From the NCBI GenBank assembly GCA_963678675.1, contig OY783199.1, forward strand, positions 6,083,501-6,147,500: DNA of 64,000 nt, written 5' to 3'. The translations under genes and the position numbers were made by a program. The notes beneath the pieces were generated by a model, which was not told the origin of the DNA, ran no database searches, and saw only the letters and a program-made list of their open reading frames with translations. This DNA is from Xiphydria camelus (taxonomy: Eukaryota > Arthropoda > Insecta > Hymenoptera > Xiphydriidae). Of the stretch, positions 35,182-46,837 are shown one piece after another; the first letter of the stretch is position 1, and the number at the start of each line of letters is the position of its first letter.

Positions 35182-38100
35182 ATGCGCGTATCAGCAAGAT
35201 CCACCCCTTTGCCGATCGGCACTGGTCAGTCGTATCAGTTGACACTTGGTTTCTTTCGTTTTATGATGTTTGTCGCGATTCTACAATTTGGCATTGAAGG
35301 TGCGTATTTTACGAAAAAAAAGAGCTGTATTTTAAAGTTCGCTGAACGTATCCCCTTTTATATAAAGCCAGTCACGGTATATTTAAATACATGGAGGTAC
35401 TAGATTTCCTCCGCTTTTTCCTTTCATGACGCTTTATGTATGATAATACCATTCCGAGGGCGTTAGACTGCTTATTGGTGAATGCTACCGTGGACATCAA
35501 GTGCTGGGCAGACTTTTGAAAACCAGTACTAGTATCTAATCATAGTCCCCTCTGGCACGATACTTACTCTTGATGTACAGTTCCGGTAATAAGGTCACGT
35601 TTTATAAAAATAGCAACTGGACCAATTATAAGCGGTGATTAGTTTAATTGGTAGAGTTCACACGGTTGGCGAGGGACTAACTGTTCTCGGGAAAGACATC
35701 ACACGTATTCATAGTTACAGTTTCTACAAAAAGTCTAGGTACACATGTACATAGTTGTATCAGGCAAATTCCTTAAATCTTGGATAACTTGATCGCGATA
35801 AACTCTTGTCCTTTCACCGGGTAGACTAAAGGAGCTGTTCAAGCCACCGACATTTCACGAGTCGTACGTGAGAATGCAACGCTTTCTTTTCGTCCTATTA
35901 GTGAAGAGAGTTTTTAATTTGATCACTCGTAGCACAGAACCGAGAATTTGAGGATAAATTAGACGTCTCTAATCTTTTTCGCGTTGCTCAGTGAAACTGA
36001 GAGCGTTCAAGAGTATATAGAAGTAGTTTTTAGATTTCCAAATGAAATGTAGGAAAGAATTGACGTTGACTCGTAATTAAATTCTAAATTGAATCGTAGT
36101 TAATTTCTTAGAAGATATGCACGATATTGATGAGCAGTGAATTTATAATCATACATTTTAAACTGCAGCTGCGAGAAATCAAATTTCTCTTTCAAAATCA
36201 GCATGAAAGAAATCAATTAGATAGGGTAGTCGTCTGATCGATTCTAGAGATTTCGATCCTTTTTTGAAATTCTTGTTGGTATGTAAGAATTTGCGAAGAA
36301 TCGAAATCTCGGGAGTCAATCGCACGATCATCATTTTCCATATATTTTTTTCGTGCTGATTCCGAAAATCACTGCCGATAGTCTAATTAGAGCGGTATTT
36401 GGAATTAAATATAAAATATCGACACTTTCATGTACAAGAAAAGTTCTTTGCAAATTTTGTGACAAATGTAGATTTCTTTTTCTTGCTTTTTAGTAGACAG
36501 CGGTAAAATAGGGCTTCAGTCTGTATTACGTAACATACTATCGATAATTTATAGAAAATTGTCCATAAAGTGTTACATAATACATGCAGAAACGAAGGTC
36601 CGTTTTTAAAAAAACCTAACGCGCCGTTAGTGGAACCTCTCGGGTGGTGTGGAAGTCCACTAATGAACATACACATATACTACACACATGAATATAATTC
36701 CGACCGGTCTGCCTGCGTACGATAAATTTCTTAAAGAGAATTGCGATAATTGAAAGTAATAATGGCAGTATCTGAAATCGTGGAAATTCCTAAGACTAGA
36801 GGCATTATTTTGTAACGCATTGCTACACTGAGAAAAAAAAAGGTTAAAATTTATTCTGTTAGAAGGATAATCTGAGTACGAAAGGAAAAACAGATCAAAA
36901 ATTATCCTTCCAGGGTATAAAATTTAACCTTCCTTAGAATAATTTTTGATCCACTTTACCTTTCGTACTTAGATTATCCTTCTAACAGAATAATTTTTAA
37001 TCTTTTTTTTCTTCTCAGTGTATGTTAGTTGAAGCGAATCGGTATTCAAAATCTCTTCTGCCAATTGTGTTGTACGTACAGAATGTGTGAAGAAAGTGCA
37101 ACTACACTATTAGCAATAATGATAGATTGTCTCATAGGATGCTGCAATTTTCGTAGAACACCTACACATTCTGGAGAGTAAGAATGCCCGCGAATAGGTA
37201 GTTCTTCGAAAAATGAACCGTGCCGTGTGTTAGCAGCAGTTGTCGCGATGTTGGGTGTGTATAGTAATAATGGATGGCGATAAAACAACGGGGTAGTGAT
37301 TGCCTTTGGTCGCTGCAGGCGGTAATTACACGACGAACGTTCGTGATCTTACAGGAAACGAAATACAGGCAATCCCGAAATTACATTTCCGGGAACGATG
37401 GTTCAAACGAAGAAGTTACCGTTTGAGCGAAAGGGATACGAACGGCGGTTGGGGGAATCTCTACGTGGCACATAGCGGTAACCCTTGGGGTTTATCTTCC
37501 GCCATCGATCGTCACGGGAGTTCCCAACAGTCGGTGCCTTTACCTACGCGACTGAATTATGTCAACAACAACGTTACCGTCACAAAAATATCGCAAGTTT
37601 CATTCACTTTTATGGGCTTGGTTGTACATATCCGGCGGTTTGAATGTTCTCAAGATTCTAGAATTCGATGTCAATAGCAGAAAGTGATGGAATTGTATTA
37701 TGTTAAAACGAAAATCGGATTCAGGGCGAAGAGAATTTTCTTGGCCATTATGGCTAGTAGAACTACGGAGCTATACGAAGATGTATGTTTCTATTTTAGG
37801 TCAATTAATGAAACTCATCGTTCGATTCACGCGAGATTTAGAAGAGGGGTAACACATTTGTATAACATGGTCGTTTGTGCTACTGGCTGTAGCCCTTTGG
37901 CTTACAAAGGATATGGTTGTTACTGTGGGTTTTTGGGATCTGGATACGTCATGGATGGGATCGATAGGTGATTTTTAAATTGAGTTCAATATTTCGCCAA
38001 CGCATCTAAATTAAGTTGAATTCTCCCTTACAATGGCATATTTCTGTTAAGATGCTGCAAGATGCATGACTGGTGCTATGAAGCAACCGAATGTCCAATG

Positions 38101-38488
38101 TTCTTGGAATATTTCATCCCTTACTACTGGAAGTGTTATCGCGGACATAAACCTATTTGTGGTGAGTTTCTCCCCATTTTTGTCGCTAATTTAATTAAGA
38201 ACAGAATAACGATAGAAAGAACGTGCACGCGTTCTAATGCTTCGCAACTCAGCCATAGAACGGTAACACATGCAACGGGCTCGTGTATAAATATCGAGTG
38301 TGCACTTTGCTTCTATTGCAGCAATCGAGCATGGTGATTGGGGGGGCTCAGGATCGTGCGCTCAACGTTTGTGTGAGTGCGATCGTTCGCTCGCAGAATG
38401 TTTGCGCCGCTATCCCTGCCCGACCACCAAAGCTGTCTGTACCTCATCACCGTGGAGGCTCATACAGAATCTCTTCATGATTCTTTAA
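35182..38488 (+). CDS. Secreted phospholipase A2 (group I/II-like fold), multi-exon
   Basis: The 3' exons are certain: 37800-37967, 38052-38161 and 38322-38488 join in frame to a TAA. They carry the calcium-loop motif YGCYCG and the catalytic CCKMHDWCY (His-Asp pair), many cysteines, and a C-terminus with CEC and a PCP motif. The enzyme hydrolyses the sn-2 ester of phospholipids and needs Ca2+. A signal-peptide exon is likely at 35182-35299 (or from the ATG at 35263), with hydrophobic MMFVAILQFGIE before GTGCGT. A second exon starts at 37319 in the matching phase (GGNYTTNVRDLTGN) and encodes a basic pro-region. Its 3' border is unresolved: exon 37800 needs a two-base overhang and the only fitting donor (near 37530) is weak. 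The ~2-kb first intron holds a MITE. Whether this is a venom, digestive or housekeeping enzyme cannot be told. Confidence 0.8.
36826..37020. mobile_element. Tc1/mariner-type MITE, ends CACTGAGAA, TA target site
   Basis: A 195-bp palindrome with ends CACTGAGAAAAAAAAAGGTT and its complement is flanked on both sides by TA. Inner arms share TTATTCTGTTAGAAGGATAA and AGTACGAAAGG. It lies in the first intron of the phospholipase gene. Confidence 0.85.
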
Positions 38489-38720
38489 TACAACAGTTGT
38501 GCTAACTTGTAAATTGAAACAAATTGAACTTAGGAAAGTCGTTTTGCATACCAAAGAAAGAAAGATTTTAGAGGAAATTCCAGTAAAAAAATGGAAAAGT
38601 GACTCATTTGCAATGGTATAAATAATGTAATGTTTCATGTTTGTATATTTTAATACAAAGCGTTAAATGTATCGACGACATCCCAAAACCCGCTCATTGA
38701 TTACTTTGCATATTCCGTAA

Positions 38721-41159
38721 TTACAATATCTGCACACCTCCGGTCAATCGCACAATTCTATTTTTATATTTCTTCGATAAATCCCGCTCGATCTGTAAAT
38801 TAAAAACGTAGGAATTATCTTTCATGACATCGAAACATCGGTGAAACGAAATTCGTATAATACTGTCCGAAACATAGATACTTACTTCCGCTTGTAGTTC
38901 CTTGGTTCTTTGTATTAAAAGTTTTAACGCTGGCTGTAAAGCCAGAGCTTGCTCTCTTACTTCGTCTCTCCTCTGCCTCGCCACTTTTTGGGAAGCAGAC
39001 ATTTTTTCGACTAAAGTCAATTTCTGTCTTAACGTGGCTGTTAAGACGTCGACGTACCTATGAAAGACATGTATAAATAAAATGCACCTTGATGCCTTGT
39101 AACGTTCATTTTTTGATAAAAGAAAAAATTACCTAGGAGAATGCTTGATATTGTGCAAGTGTTGAACTCTGCTGTCCAAAACTTCCGTGAGAAGGACCTG
39201 TACATTATCCAGCATCCTTTGAGTACTATCCACAGTAGCGAGTTGAAGTAGAGACGGAGCCTCCTGCAGTTGACTCATAGACAAGAGATTCTTGCTGCTC
39301 TCTCCTTGAAATTCGTATAGGCGCAGCTTCAGAAATGCCTCCAACTGTAACCGACCACGTATTACACCTTTCGCGTACCTTGATAATCATCACATTTTTA
39401 AAGAATCCATTTTAGATATGTAAATTTCTAATAATCAAGGTGTTTAAATGAAATACAATAACGTGCCTCGAATAGCTGATCGATAAAGTCATTCCTCGTT
39501 GCCGGATTATCCAGTATAGTAAACGCCCCGTTTCCGGTGGCGATACCTCCGTCATTTCCAGCAGCTTCCACGACAATACCTGATTCTTCCAAGGAAACGC
39601 TGAAATCGACTTCACTGTCTATGATTTCATCCGCACCTACGTTGCCCCAATCTATTCCGTCCCCTGCTTCCAAGTTCAAGTTACTTCCGAAATCAATGTC
39701 GCCTCCCGGCCCGAGGTCGATTCCGTCAGCAGAGTTGTCACCAAAATCTATCTGATTGTATCAGGGGAGAATGTCGATTGTGTATTTGGTAAATAGGAAA
39801 TCTTACTAGTCGAGTATTAACGTACATCATTACTGGCGTCTTGGTCTCCTTTGTCGTTATCTTCGTCAAGATTAATAATTGGAAGGGGATCGACAACGGA
39901 TAGCGGCGCTTCGCCATAAGTCCATTCATATGTTGTAGTATTTCCCTTGTCTAATGCACATTATACACTGTATATTTACAGGAAATGATACCCTTGAATC
40001 GTAGTCATTGATGGAATTAAAACTAACAAATTCTCTTACCAATAACGTATTTAATCATAGGCGTGCAACCACCATCGTGTTGTCTTCCAAGAGTGAACGC
40101 TACGAACGCGTTATAGAATTCTATTACACTCTCAATCGATTTTGTTTGCTTGGCAATTTTTTCATATATTTGCGGCAATTCCGTAATCCTTTCTAGCAGT
40201 TCTGCCTTAATTTTTTTCCCAGGAATTCCTAGCTGCTTGCAAAGTACATTGAATTCTGATTGCGCTGTATTCTCAGACTTTTTGTATTCAGCTTCTTTCT
40301 TTTCGAATTCCTGTAAAAGAAAATTCATGCAAAAATGTACTTTCATGAATGGGAAATTGATTGACGTTGGATGGGTGGATAAATTAATTGCAAAGCAAGC
40401 CCTGCATACATTTTGCATTTGTTCAAATTTTTGTATCTGTTTCTTAAAGCTTGGTACTTCGTAGTTAATGTTTCTGATGAGCATCTGTGCTGCCTCTGCT
40501 AAATACAAATTATCTCTCTCGTACAAGCGTACGATTTCCAACCAATCTTTCATACGCTGTGATCCGTAACGACCAAATAAATTCTTCGAGTCAGCTTCGG
40601 TCTCTTTAAGTATGTCGATTATTTTCTTACAGTGAAAGTAGTTGATATCTAGGATTAAACACGAAATTAAATGTAATTGAGTGTTAGATTACTGGTAAAA
40701 CCCTTCTCTAATTTAAGGTCTCAAATGAGTTTACTTACATGTTCCAGTTAGTAACTTGGCAATTTCTTCGTGTACAGGCATATCTTGTATCGCGTTATTA
40801 ATTTTTTCTCTCATAGCCAATACGTTCGACTGCCAATCTCGATTGCAATGTCTTCTACTTATCAACCATTCTAACAATTTACCTGCGTTTATGTCAATTG
40901 GAATATCTTGCTCCTAGAAAATTAGTCGATATGCTTATCGAAAGATACGGTGAATCTTGCTATTGAAATATGAACTGAGGATAGAAATGTGTGTGAAGAA
41001 AAATTAAATATGTATATTCATGGAAACTGACTTTCATTACTTTTTTGGTATTCCATATGGAATTTGAATAGAAATTAAAAAATAGTTATAATCTAGCATG
41101 ATATGCAGATTTAAAAAAATTATATGAATATTTGATTTCAAAATGATTATTACCTCCAT
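38721..41159 (-). CDS. CDK5RAP3: CDK5RAP3 (LZAP), UFMylation and ER-phagy adaptor, 9 exons
   Basis: On the minus strand, 41159-41154, 40913-40739, 40648-40410, 40310-40040, 39950-39826, 39751-39467, 39344-39133, 39057-38886 and 38792-38721 join in frame to 518 residues, close to the ~506 of vertebrates. Exon 1 codes only Met-Glu. Landmarks include GRYGSQRMKDWLEI, MLIRNINYEVPSFKKQI and SPRYVDVLTATLRQKL; coiled coils lie at both ends. The acidic middle carries four ID[F/L/W]G motifs: 273-276, 283-286, 291-294 and 305-308. In other animals such motifs bind UFM1 and ATG8. The protein works with UFL1 and DDRGK1 at the ER membrane in ribosome UFMylation and ER-phagy (family knowledge). The intron after 39467 appears to use a GC donor (GAG then GCACGT); all others are GT-AG. 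Confidence 0.95.
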
Positions 41160-42299
41160 ATTCTAAATTTTTGTCAGGACACAAACTTCTGAGAAAATAG
41201 TATAATTTTTCACTGTAATTATTGTAGAAGTATAATAGCTATACAGATTGACAGCTGTTTTACATAAGGTATACGTAGCGCTCTTTCAACGTCAATGGAT
41301 CGGATGAGGTGTACCGTTAAAGGAAATGCCTGCCTTTCTGAAACGCTTTTGAATCGCGATAAATTAAAGTATATAAGTTTTGTTCCAGTTGCCTATCAAT
41401 CTTTTAATGTCATTTTGTAAAAAGTTAGTTCCGCGATTGTATGAAATAAAAATGGGTTACCGGATACTCGTACGTCAATAAATTGGAGGTTGGGAACAGG
41501 TATCAGTGATTGCAGTCATTTGACATGGTAAAATAACAATTATCAAAATAATTGATGCAGTCTCCAATCATCTGGGAATATTTTTATTAATTGATCTTCA
41601 ATGAGAAGTCTGTAATTTGTTTTTATTGCGTCTTTGCTAAAATGTCCATTGGCTGAATGCCTTTTCATTGGTAAACCCAGTTGAAAAATTGTTATTCATT
41701 GTTTATGCAGCCATTTATTCACATAATGTTTATTCAGCATTACCGTGCCAATGTGACATAATACATATGATTACCTTGAATGAAATAGCCTCTGTAGACA
41801 GATTGATATAATCTTATTATAAAAAAAGGTGGTAAGGTCGAGCATTAAATAATAACAGCATTTTTCACTCAAATATTTTAATCCATCATAATAGACATAC
41901 AATAGGAAAAAACATGGCTCGCACACTAGTGTTGTACTGCTTATTTTTAACACAGGTGCTACTACATATTTCATGAGGTAGGAAGTAGGACTGGCCCGAT
42001 CACTGTCATACTTTCCTTCAAAGTTCATTACCTGTAGCAGCACCCATACTATAAAATGTTTATTTCTATTCCTCCATAAATTAACGACCCAAATAAATAT
42101 ACACACAAACGTACGCCAGACAAAACTAAATCTCTTTAGTTTCTTTCACTATTCATGATTGGTAACACCCATATTTTTACATTCAATCTGTGAAACTGGA
42201 GAATGGATATCTCAATATCACACAGATCAATCACAGGGTATAAAATGGATGAATAGGATGGGCGAATGCGCCAGGACAACTTAATTGCAACATATGTAA
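41160..42299. other. CDK5RAP3 upstream region and TMED 3' UTR
   Basis: No further gene. TTTATT (AATAAA on the minus strand) near 42057 and again near 41725 are candidate polyadenylation signals for the TMED gene. The minus frame at 41771-42106 lies in this UTR and lacks motifs. Confidence 0.4.
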
Positions 42300-43178
42300 C
42301 TACAGTCTCTGATAGGGTTTTCGGTCTGTGAAGAAATTCTTTAAGACAAAGACCTGTCCCACTGTGATTATAAGAATGCCGATAGTTTCCATCACGGACC
42401 ACCATAATACACGCTCGTTCAGATCTTCTGCGCGTTTTCTGCCTTGAGCTTCCCGCAATCGGTGATGTGTCTGGTAATCCAGAACGCTGATCAAATTTTT
42501 GTGTATCTCTTGCGCCGACGATTCCATCTATAAAGTCAATTTGTTCGTACTCGCATTCTTGAAAATATTCGCGTTTTGTTTACACCGATAGAATTACCTG
42601 TGTCATAACAGTGACATGCTCTTCGAGACCCGGAAGAGGGGTTTCATCTCCCACTTGGAAGTCCATATAAACAAGTTTGTGGGAAAATGTAGAAAATTCA
42701 TTGCTAAAGCATGCTTTATAAACGCCAGACATCGCTGGGACGAATGTGTGAGAGTCAAATTGCGTTTTAACTTGGCGATATATTATTTCCTTGTTTGGCG
42801 CCTCCAATGTCACGTCAACGTCATACTGACCTCCCGTCACGACCTGTAGATTAAAATACATTTTACAGTGAGGTTAAATTACTTGATTTAATTTATTTAA
42901 ACAGCACAAATTGTTCCGAATTAATACTCCGCATTGCTATCATTCAATAGCATAAGTATGCAAGATTAATTACAACTGTTGGAAATTCCATTGGAAATAA
43001 ATTACAGCGTAAGCAGACTTACCTGAAACTCTAGCGTGGATGAGACATTTTTCTCAATTTCTTGGTAAAAGCATTCCTTGGCATTGTCTGGTAATTCGAA
43101 GGTTAATTCAACGCCCCCCACGAATAAAAAGGCGCCGAGGAGGGAAACGAGAACTAACCACGTCGAATTGTAGCCCAT
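42300..43178 (-). CDS. p24-family cargo receptor, TMED3/TMED7 (gamma) type, 3 exons
   Basis: Exons 43178-43023, 42843-42598 and 42527-42300 join in frame (all phase 0) to 209 residues. A signal peptide (about 1-22) precedes a GOLD domain that begins [16 protein letters not shown] and has the conserved cysteine pair C36 and C97. A coiled-coil segment follows from ~135, then one membrane helix (about 174-196) and a short cytosolic tail [13 protein letters not shown]. The FF pair in the tail is the COPII-binding signal of p24 proteins; a C-terminal KKXX is absent, as expected for the gamma class. p24 proteins cycle between ER and Golgi and sort secretory cargo. The gamma assignment rests on the tail and the EL(T)FELPD start; the exact TMED3 versus TMED7 orthology is not resolved. 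Confidence 0.93.
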
Positions 43179-43663
43179 TCTATGGTTATATACGTGCTTA
43201 CGTGTTACTATACAATACACATTTATGATTAAAGTCGCCGCGCGACTCTTATTCCTCCGGCTTCGTTCAACAACGAGACCCCCCCGCCGGTTTACGAAAT
43301 TTATATCAATTTTAACGTGGCCGGATGTCAGTCGACAGACCTTCGTCAAATCGAAGTTGACATCACAAATAACTGCAAAGATAGTCCACGCTTCGCTCTT
43401 GATAGTGTGTCGTCGATTTTAACGCACGTGGTGACTCCACATCCAAACTACGACGATCGGCACGGTTTGCGCCATCGGTAACTGATGTTTAATTTTAAAC
43501 ATCATGCAGTAATATTAAAATATTAAACTCTTTTATTGATAATGAATACTATTTACAAACAAATACAATTGAAATTACAGTAATGCTGTGAAAATGTATT
43601 TTTCATATAATATACGCGAAATGAATGTGGTGTGGCATTAAAAAATAAAATGAAGCTTCTTGT
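43179..43663. other. Upstream region of the TMED gene
   Basis: It should include the promoter and 5' UTR. No gene seen. An ATG in the same open frame lies farther upstream (near 43349), but the signal peptide starts at 43178. Confidence 0.3.
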
Positions 43664-44048
43664 ATACCGTATGTATCATGCCAAATTAAACAAGCAGATA
43701 TACCGACATTGCCGAAAATTTACCGACGGTCAAGAATTTTATAGTTAGAGTTGTCTTGAGAAGAGTGCGCTGTGTGTGCTGCGTGAGAGCGAAAAGTGTC
43801 AAACGTCTGATTTCCCGATAGCTGTTAATTCAAGAGATCGAAGTGTTTCGTCTATTATTCAATACTTCGATTTTCCGAATTGACAGCTATCGGGAAATCA
43901 GACGTTTGACACTTTTCGCTCTCACGCAGCAAACACAGCGCACTCTTCTCAAGCCAACTCTAACCATAAAATTCGTGACCGTCGGTAACGTTTCGGCAAT
44001 GTCGGTAATTCTGCTTGTTTAATTTGGCATGATACATATATACGGTAT
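43664..44048. mobile_element. Palindromic MITE, family GTATCATGCCAAATTAAACA (copy 1)
   Basis: A 385-bp palindrome whose ~160-bp arms are nearly perfect. They include CCAAATTAAACAAGCAGA, ACCGACGGTCA, GAGAGCGAAAAGTGTCAAAC and CCCGATAGCTGT. The ~60-bp centre is not symmetric, which shows the orientation of the element. A second copy in the opposite orientation is at 53881-54211. Confidence 0.9.
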
Positions 44049-44683
44049 ATGCTTCGTTTTGCAAACGTAAGTAGGTATGCGCTAGATAATTGAAATTCGA
44101 AAATATTTCAGAGCCCTTTCCGTGTGCACAGCGTGTATATTTCCCTTCCTCAGAGCTCTCGTATTTGATTTTTCAGGATTTGATGTCATTTTTTCATTTT
44201 TATCCTTGTGCCTTTCCCTATTTTAGTATAAAATTCCATATTCTCCTATTTGTGTGCACAGGATATCTAACCATCAGAGTTCGATAGATCTGAAGATATC
44301 GCGCAACTTGGTGAGTCTGCTTAAGTTTCAAAGTATCTAGCAAAATTACATTAGAATTTAGTGTAGACCGAGATATATTTTATGCTGCAATACGAAATTA
44401 GGTCTGTACAGTGTTAATATTTTTACTTTAAAATCTCCCATTTATTCGGTGAATAAAAAAACTTCGCGGGTCTGGCAAAAAAGTTGTAATCGAACTTCCA
44501 ACAATACTATATAGCCGTATTGTTTTATAAGGTTCGAATCGACGTCAATTAGTAATAGAATTAAAGCAGCAAGAAGGAATTAATTGATTTTAATCGTGGT
44601 TATCTCTACTTGTTAGCTTCTTGCTTACATTAGTATGTAACGGCTTTGTACGTCCAGATTTGATTTTCTAGAAAGCATTCTAA
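44049..44683. other. Intergenic, no gene seen
   Basis: AT-rich. The frame at 44090-44287 is phenylalanine/serine-rich and has no motif. Confidence 0.3.
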
Positions 44684-44805
44684 CCCATTTAGATCTGAAA
44701 AACTATTAGGAATATTTTTTTGAATTTTAGATTCTATTGATGCTCTTGTAGGACGCTGTTTTTTGAATATTCTTTTTATGGAGCGGTACCGTAGGTCTAA
44801 ATGGG
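44684..44805. mobile_element. piggyBac-like MITE (CCCATTTAGA ends, TTAA site)
   Basis: Ends CCCATTTAGATCT and AGGTCTAAATGGG face each other over 122 bp. The right side is followed by TTAA; the left is preceded by CTAA, one base off. CCC-starting ends with a TTAA site are typical of piggyBac-related elements. Confidence 0.65.
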
Positions 44806-46711
44806 TTAACGAAAAAGAATTACAGTTCGAAAATACCACACGTGTAGTTTACTGTGATCTTTTGTGGTTAACTACAGAAAAATACAATAACTACACGCAT
44901 AGTATTTTCGCACTGTAGTTTTTTTTTCGTAAGGGTTGTGTCTACGAATTCAGGGTTCAATAGCATATAATCGAATACTCGCGAATCTTGATCCTCTATA
45001 GTGCATGAAACATTTTCTAAAAGCCATTCATAATATTTTATCAAATTCCATTGCATTCTTCACGAAAAGAAAATTCGGAGTTCAGAGCTATGTAGGTATA
45101 TAAACGCAAACATACATCAAGAAATCCCTTTCTAAAGTTACTACATACGGTAATTGCATTTCAAAATTCATTCGTAATAATGAATCGCATGTACAGCAAG
45201 GTCTATTTTATTCTTCATGCAGAAAACCCGGTGTACGTGCTTTGAAAAACCATTTTACGTTAAAGTCACACAGTTACGTACACGTAACGGTTATAGCGTA
45301 AACACATCTGGGAAAACTGTTTTCGGTGCGCGCCGTGTGGCGAGCAGTGTCTGTCGACCGATCTGAATCCGATCGATCAGATCGATCTGAACCTGCGCAG
45401 CGCCACTCTCCTTGCTGCTCGTCACTCTGACTACGGATTTCGAGTGGAGTGGTCATGTACTGCGTGCTCCGTACTTTACGCCGTTTTATCGTATTCTACT
45501 CGATTTACGTGAACTTTTTTGCATTTTAAAGTATTCTTACACTAGTTCAATGTAAAGTGGAAAGCCTTCGAGTGAAGCAGAAACATTCCCGTCCAGTCGA
45601 TCTGTGGCAGTTTTTTTGTAAGTGCGTCGCGTAAATCATTCGACGTGCACGACGGTTCGCGACCGGGAAAACCTTAACTTTCTCATTACATTTCGCAAAT
45701 TCGGAGGCACAGACGAATACTTATTACTGAATCTCATGGTGCAGTGTGCAGTGATGCGTAATTGTCTAATAACTTGCAATGCGCTGTTTGTTACAGTGAA
45801 GTGGAAGCGATAGCGTTCACGATCATACTAATTGCGACGCTACAATTAGCTGATTTTCCACTGATTCAAAGGTTATTACATCTTTATAATTTTAAGTGCA
45901 AGATTGCTAGCCTCCAAATATTGCATCTTTGTACACGATTTCCTTTTAGCATATCGAATTATCATTTCCAATAGTCATGGGCATTAAAAGTATGAATGGA
46001 AATTTGAAATTACATACTATCATAACAATTTGTTATAAATCTTATGTTGCAGTACAACGGAGGCTATTGTCCTCGTACGAGTAATCGTCAAAAGACGTCA
46101 GCTTGGATAATTGATGATCGAAAGGTCAGTACGATTCTATAATTACGATCGAGAATTTAATTGTGCTAAAAATATAAACTGGAGATTGCATATCACGTTT
46201 TAACATGAAAGAGGAAGTTACAAGCTCGTCTAACAACTCGATGCCTCATTAATTTTTGTTACAGACGAACAAAACGATCATGACTGAGAGTATGATGTTG
46301 AGACTGCATCGCAGCAGATTTATCAGTGATTAAAAAGTAAGTATTTTTTAAAAATAATTTCTGAACATATCCCACTAATAAATTGTTTTTATATTTACAA
46401 AGCAATTCGATCTTGCCTAAATGTCTTCTTAGTTAACGACAACGTTCTGTGTATTATAGTCCTCCAAGACATTCCACGTGGATTCCGATGCCTCGCAGTT
46501 ATCGATGGGAGAAAGAATGAACTGGTTTAACTAATCACTCGTAAGCCTCAACGTCAATTTCTTCTATTCTGCTTCCAATACGCGTATGCAGCGTTAAATA
46601 TTGGAACGGAATAGTCGTATATTCTCTTTCCTATCTCTTCTTTTAATCGCGTGGCACGACGACTACTTCGCAGCGAAATACCATATCAATATTTTTGTAG
46701 AAATTTAAAAA
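44806..46711. other. Intergenic, no gene recognised
   Basis: A GC-richer patch at 45290-45480 contains repeated GATCGATC/GATCTGAA motifs and could be a promoter region, but no transcript can be traced from it. Small frames at 45622-45813 and 45762-45974 lack motifs. Confidence 0.3.
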
Positions 46712-46794
46712 AATTAACACGTTAACGACCAAGTGTCACATATATGTGACACGTAGTATTGTATTGATACGTATGTGGTCGCGAACGTGTTAAT
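46712..46794. mobile_element. Small palindromic MITE (ATTAACACGTT ends)
   Basis: ATTAACACGTT and AACGTGTTAAT face each other over 83 bp, with an inner CGACCA/TGGTCG pair and a separate GTGTCACATATATGTGACAC hairpin at the left. Confidence 0.65.
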
Positions 46795-46837
46795 TTAAAC
46801 ATTGCATTCTCTTAAATTTCGCTGGGAATTGTACATA

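Noticed and set aside
35635..35700. tRNA-like start (TTAGTTTAATTGGTAGAG)
   Set aside because: It resembles an A box, but no B box or T-arm follows at the needed distance.
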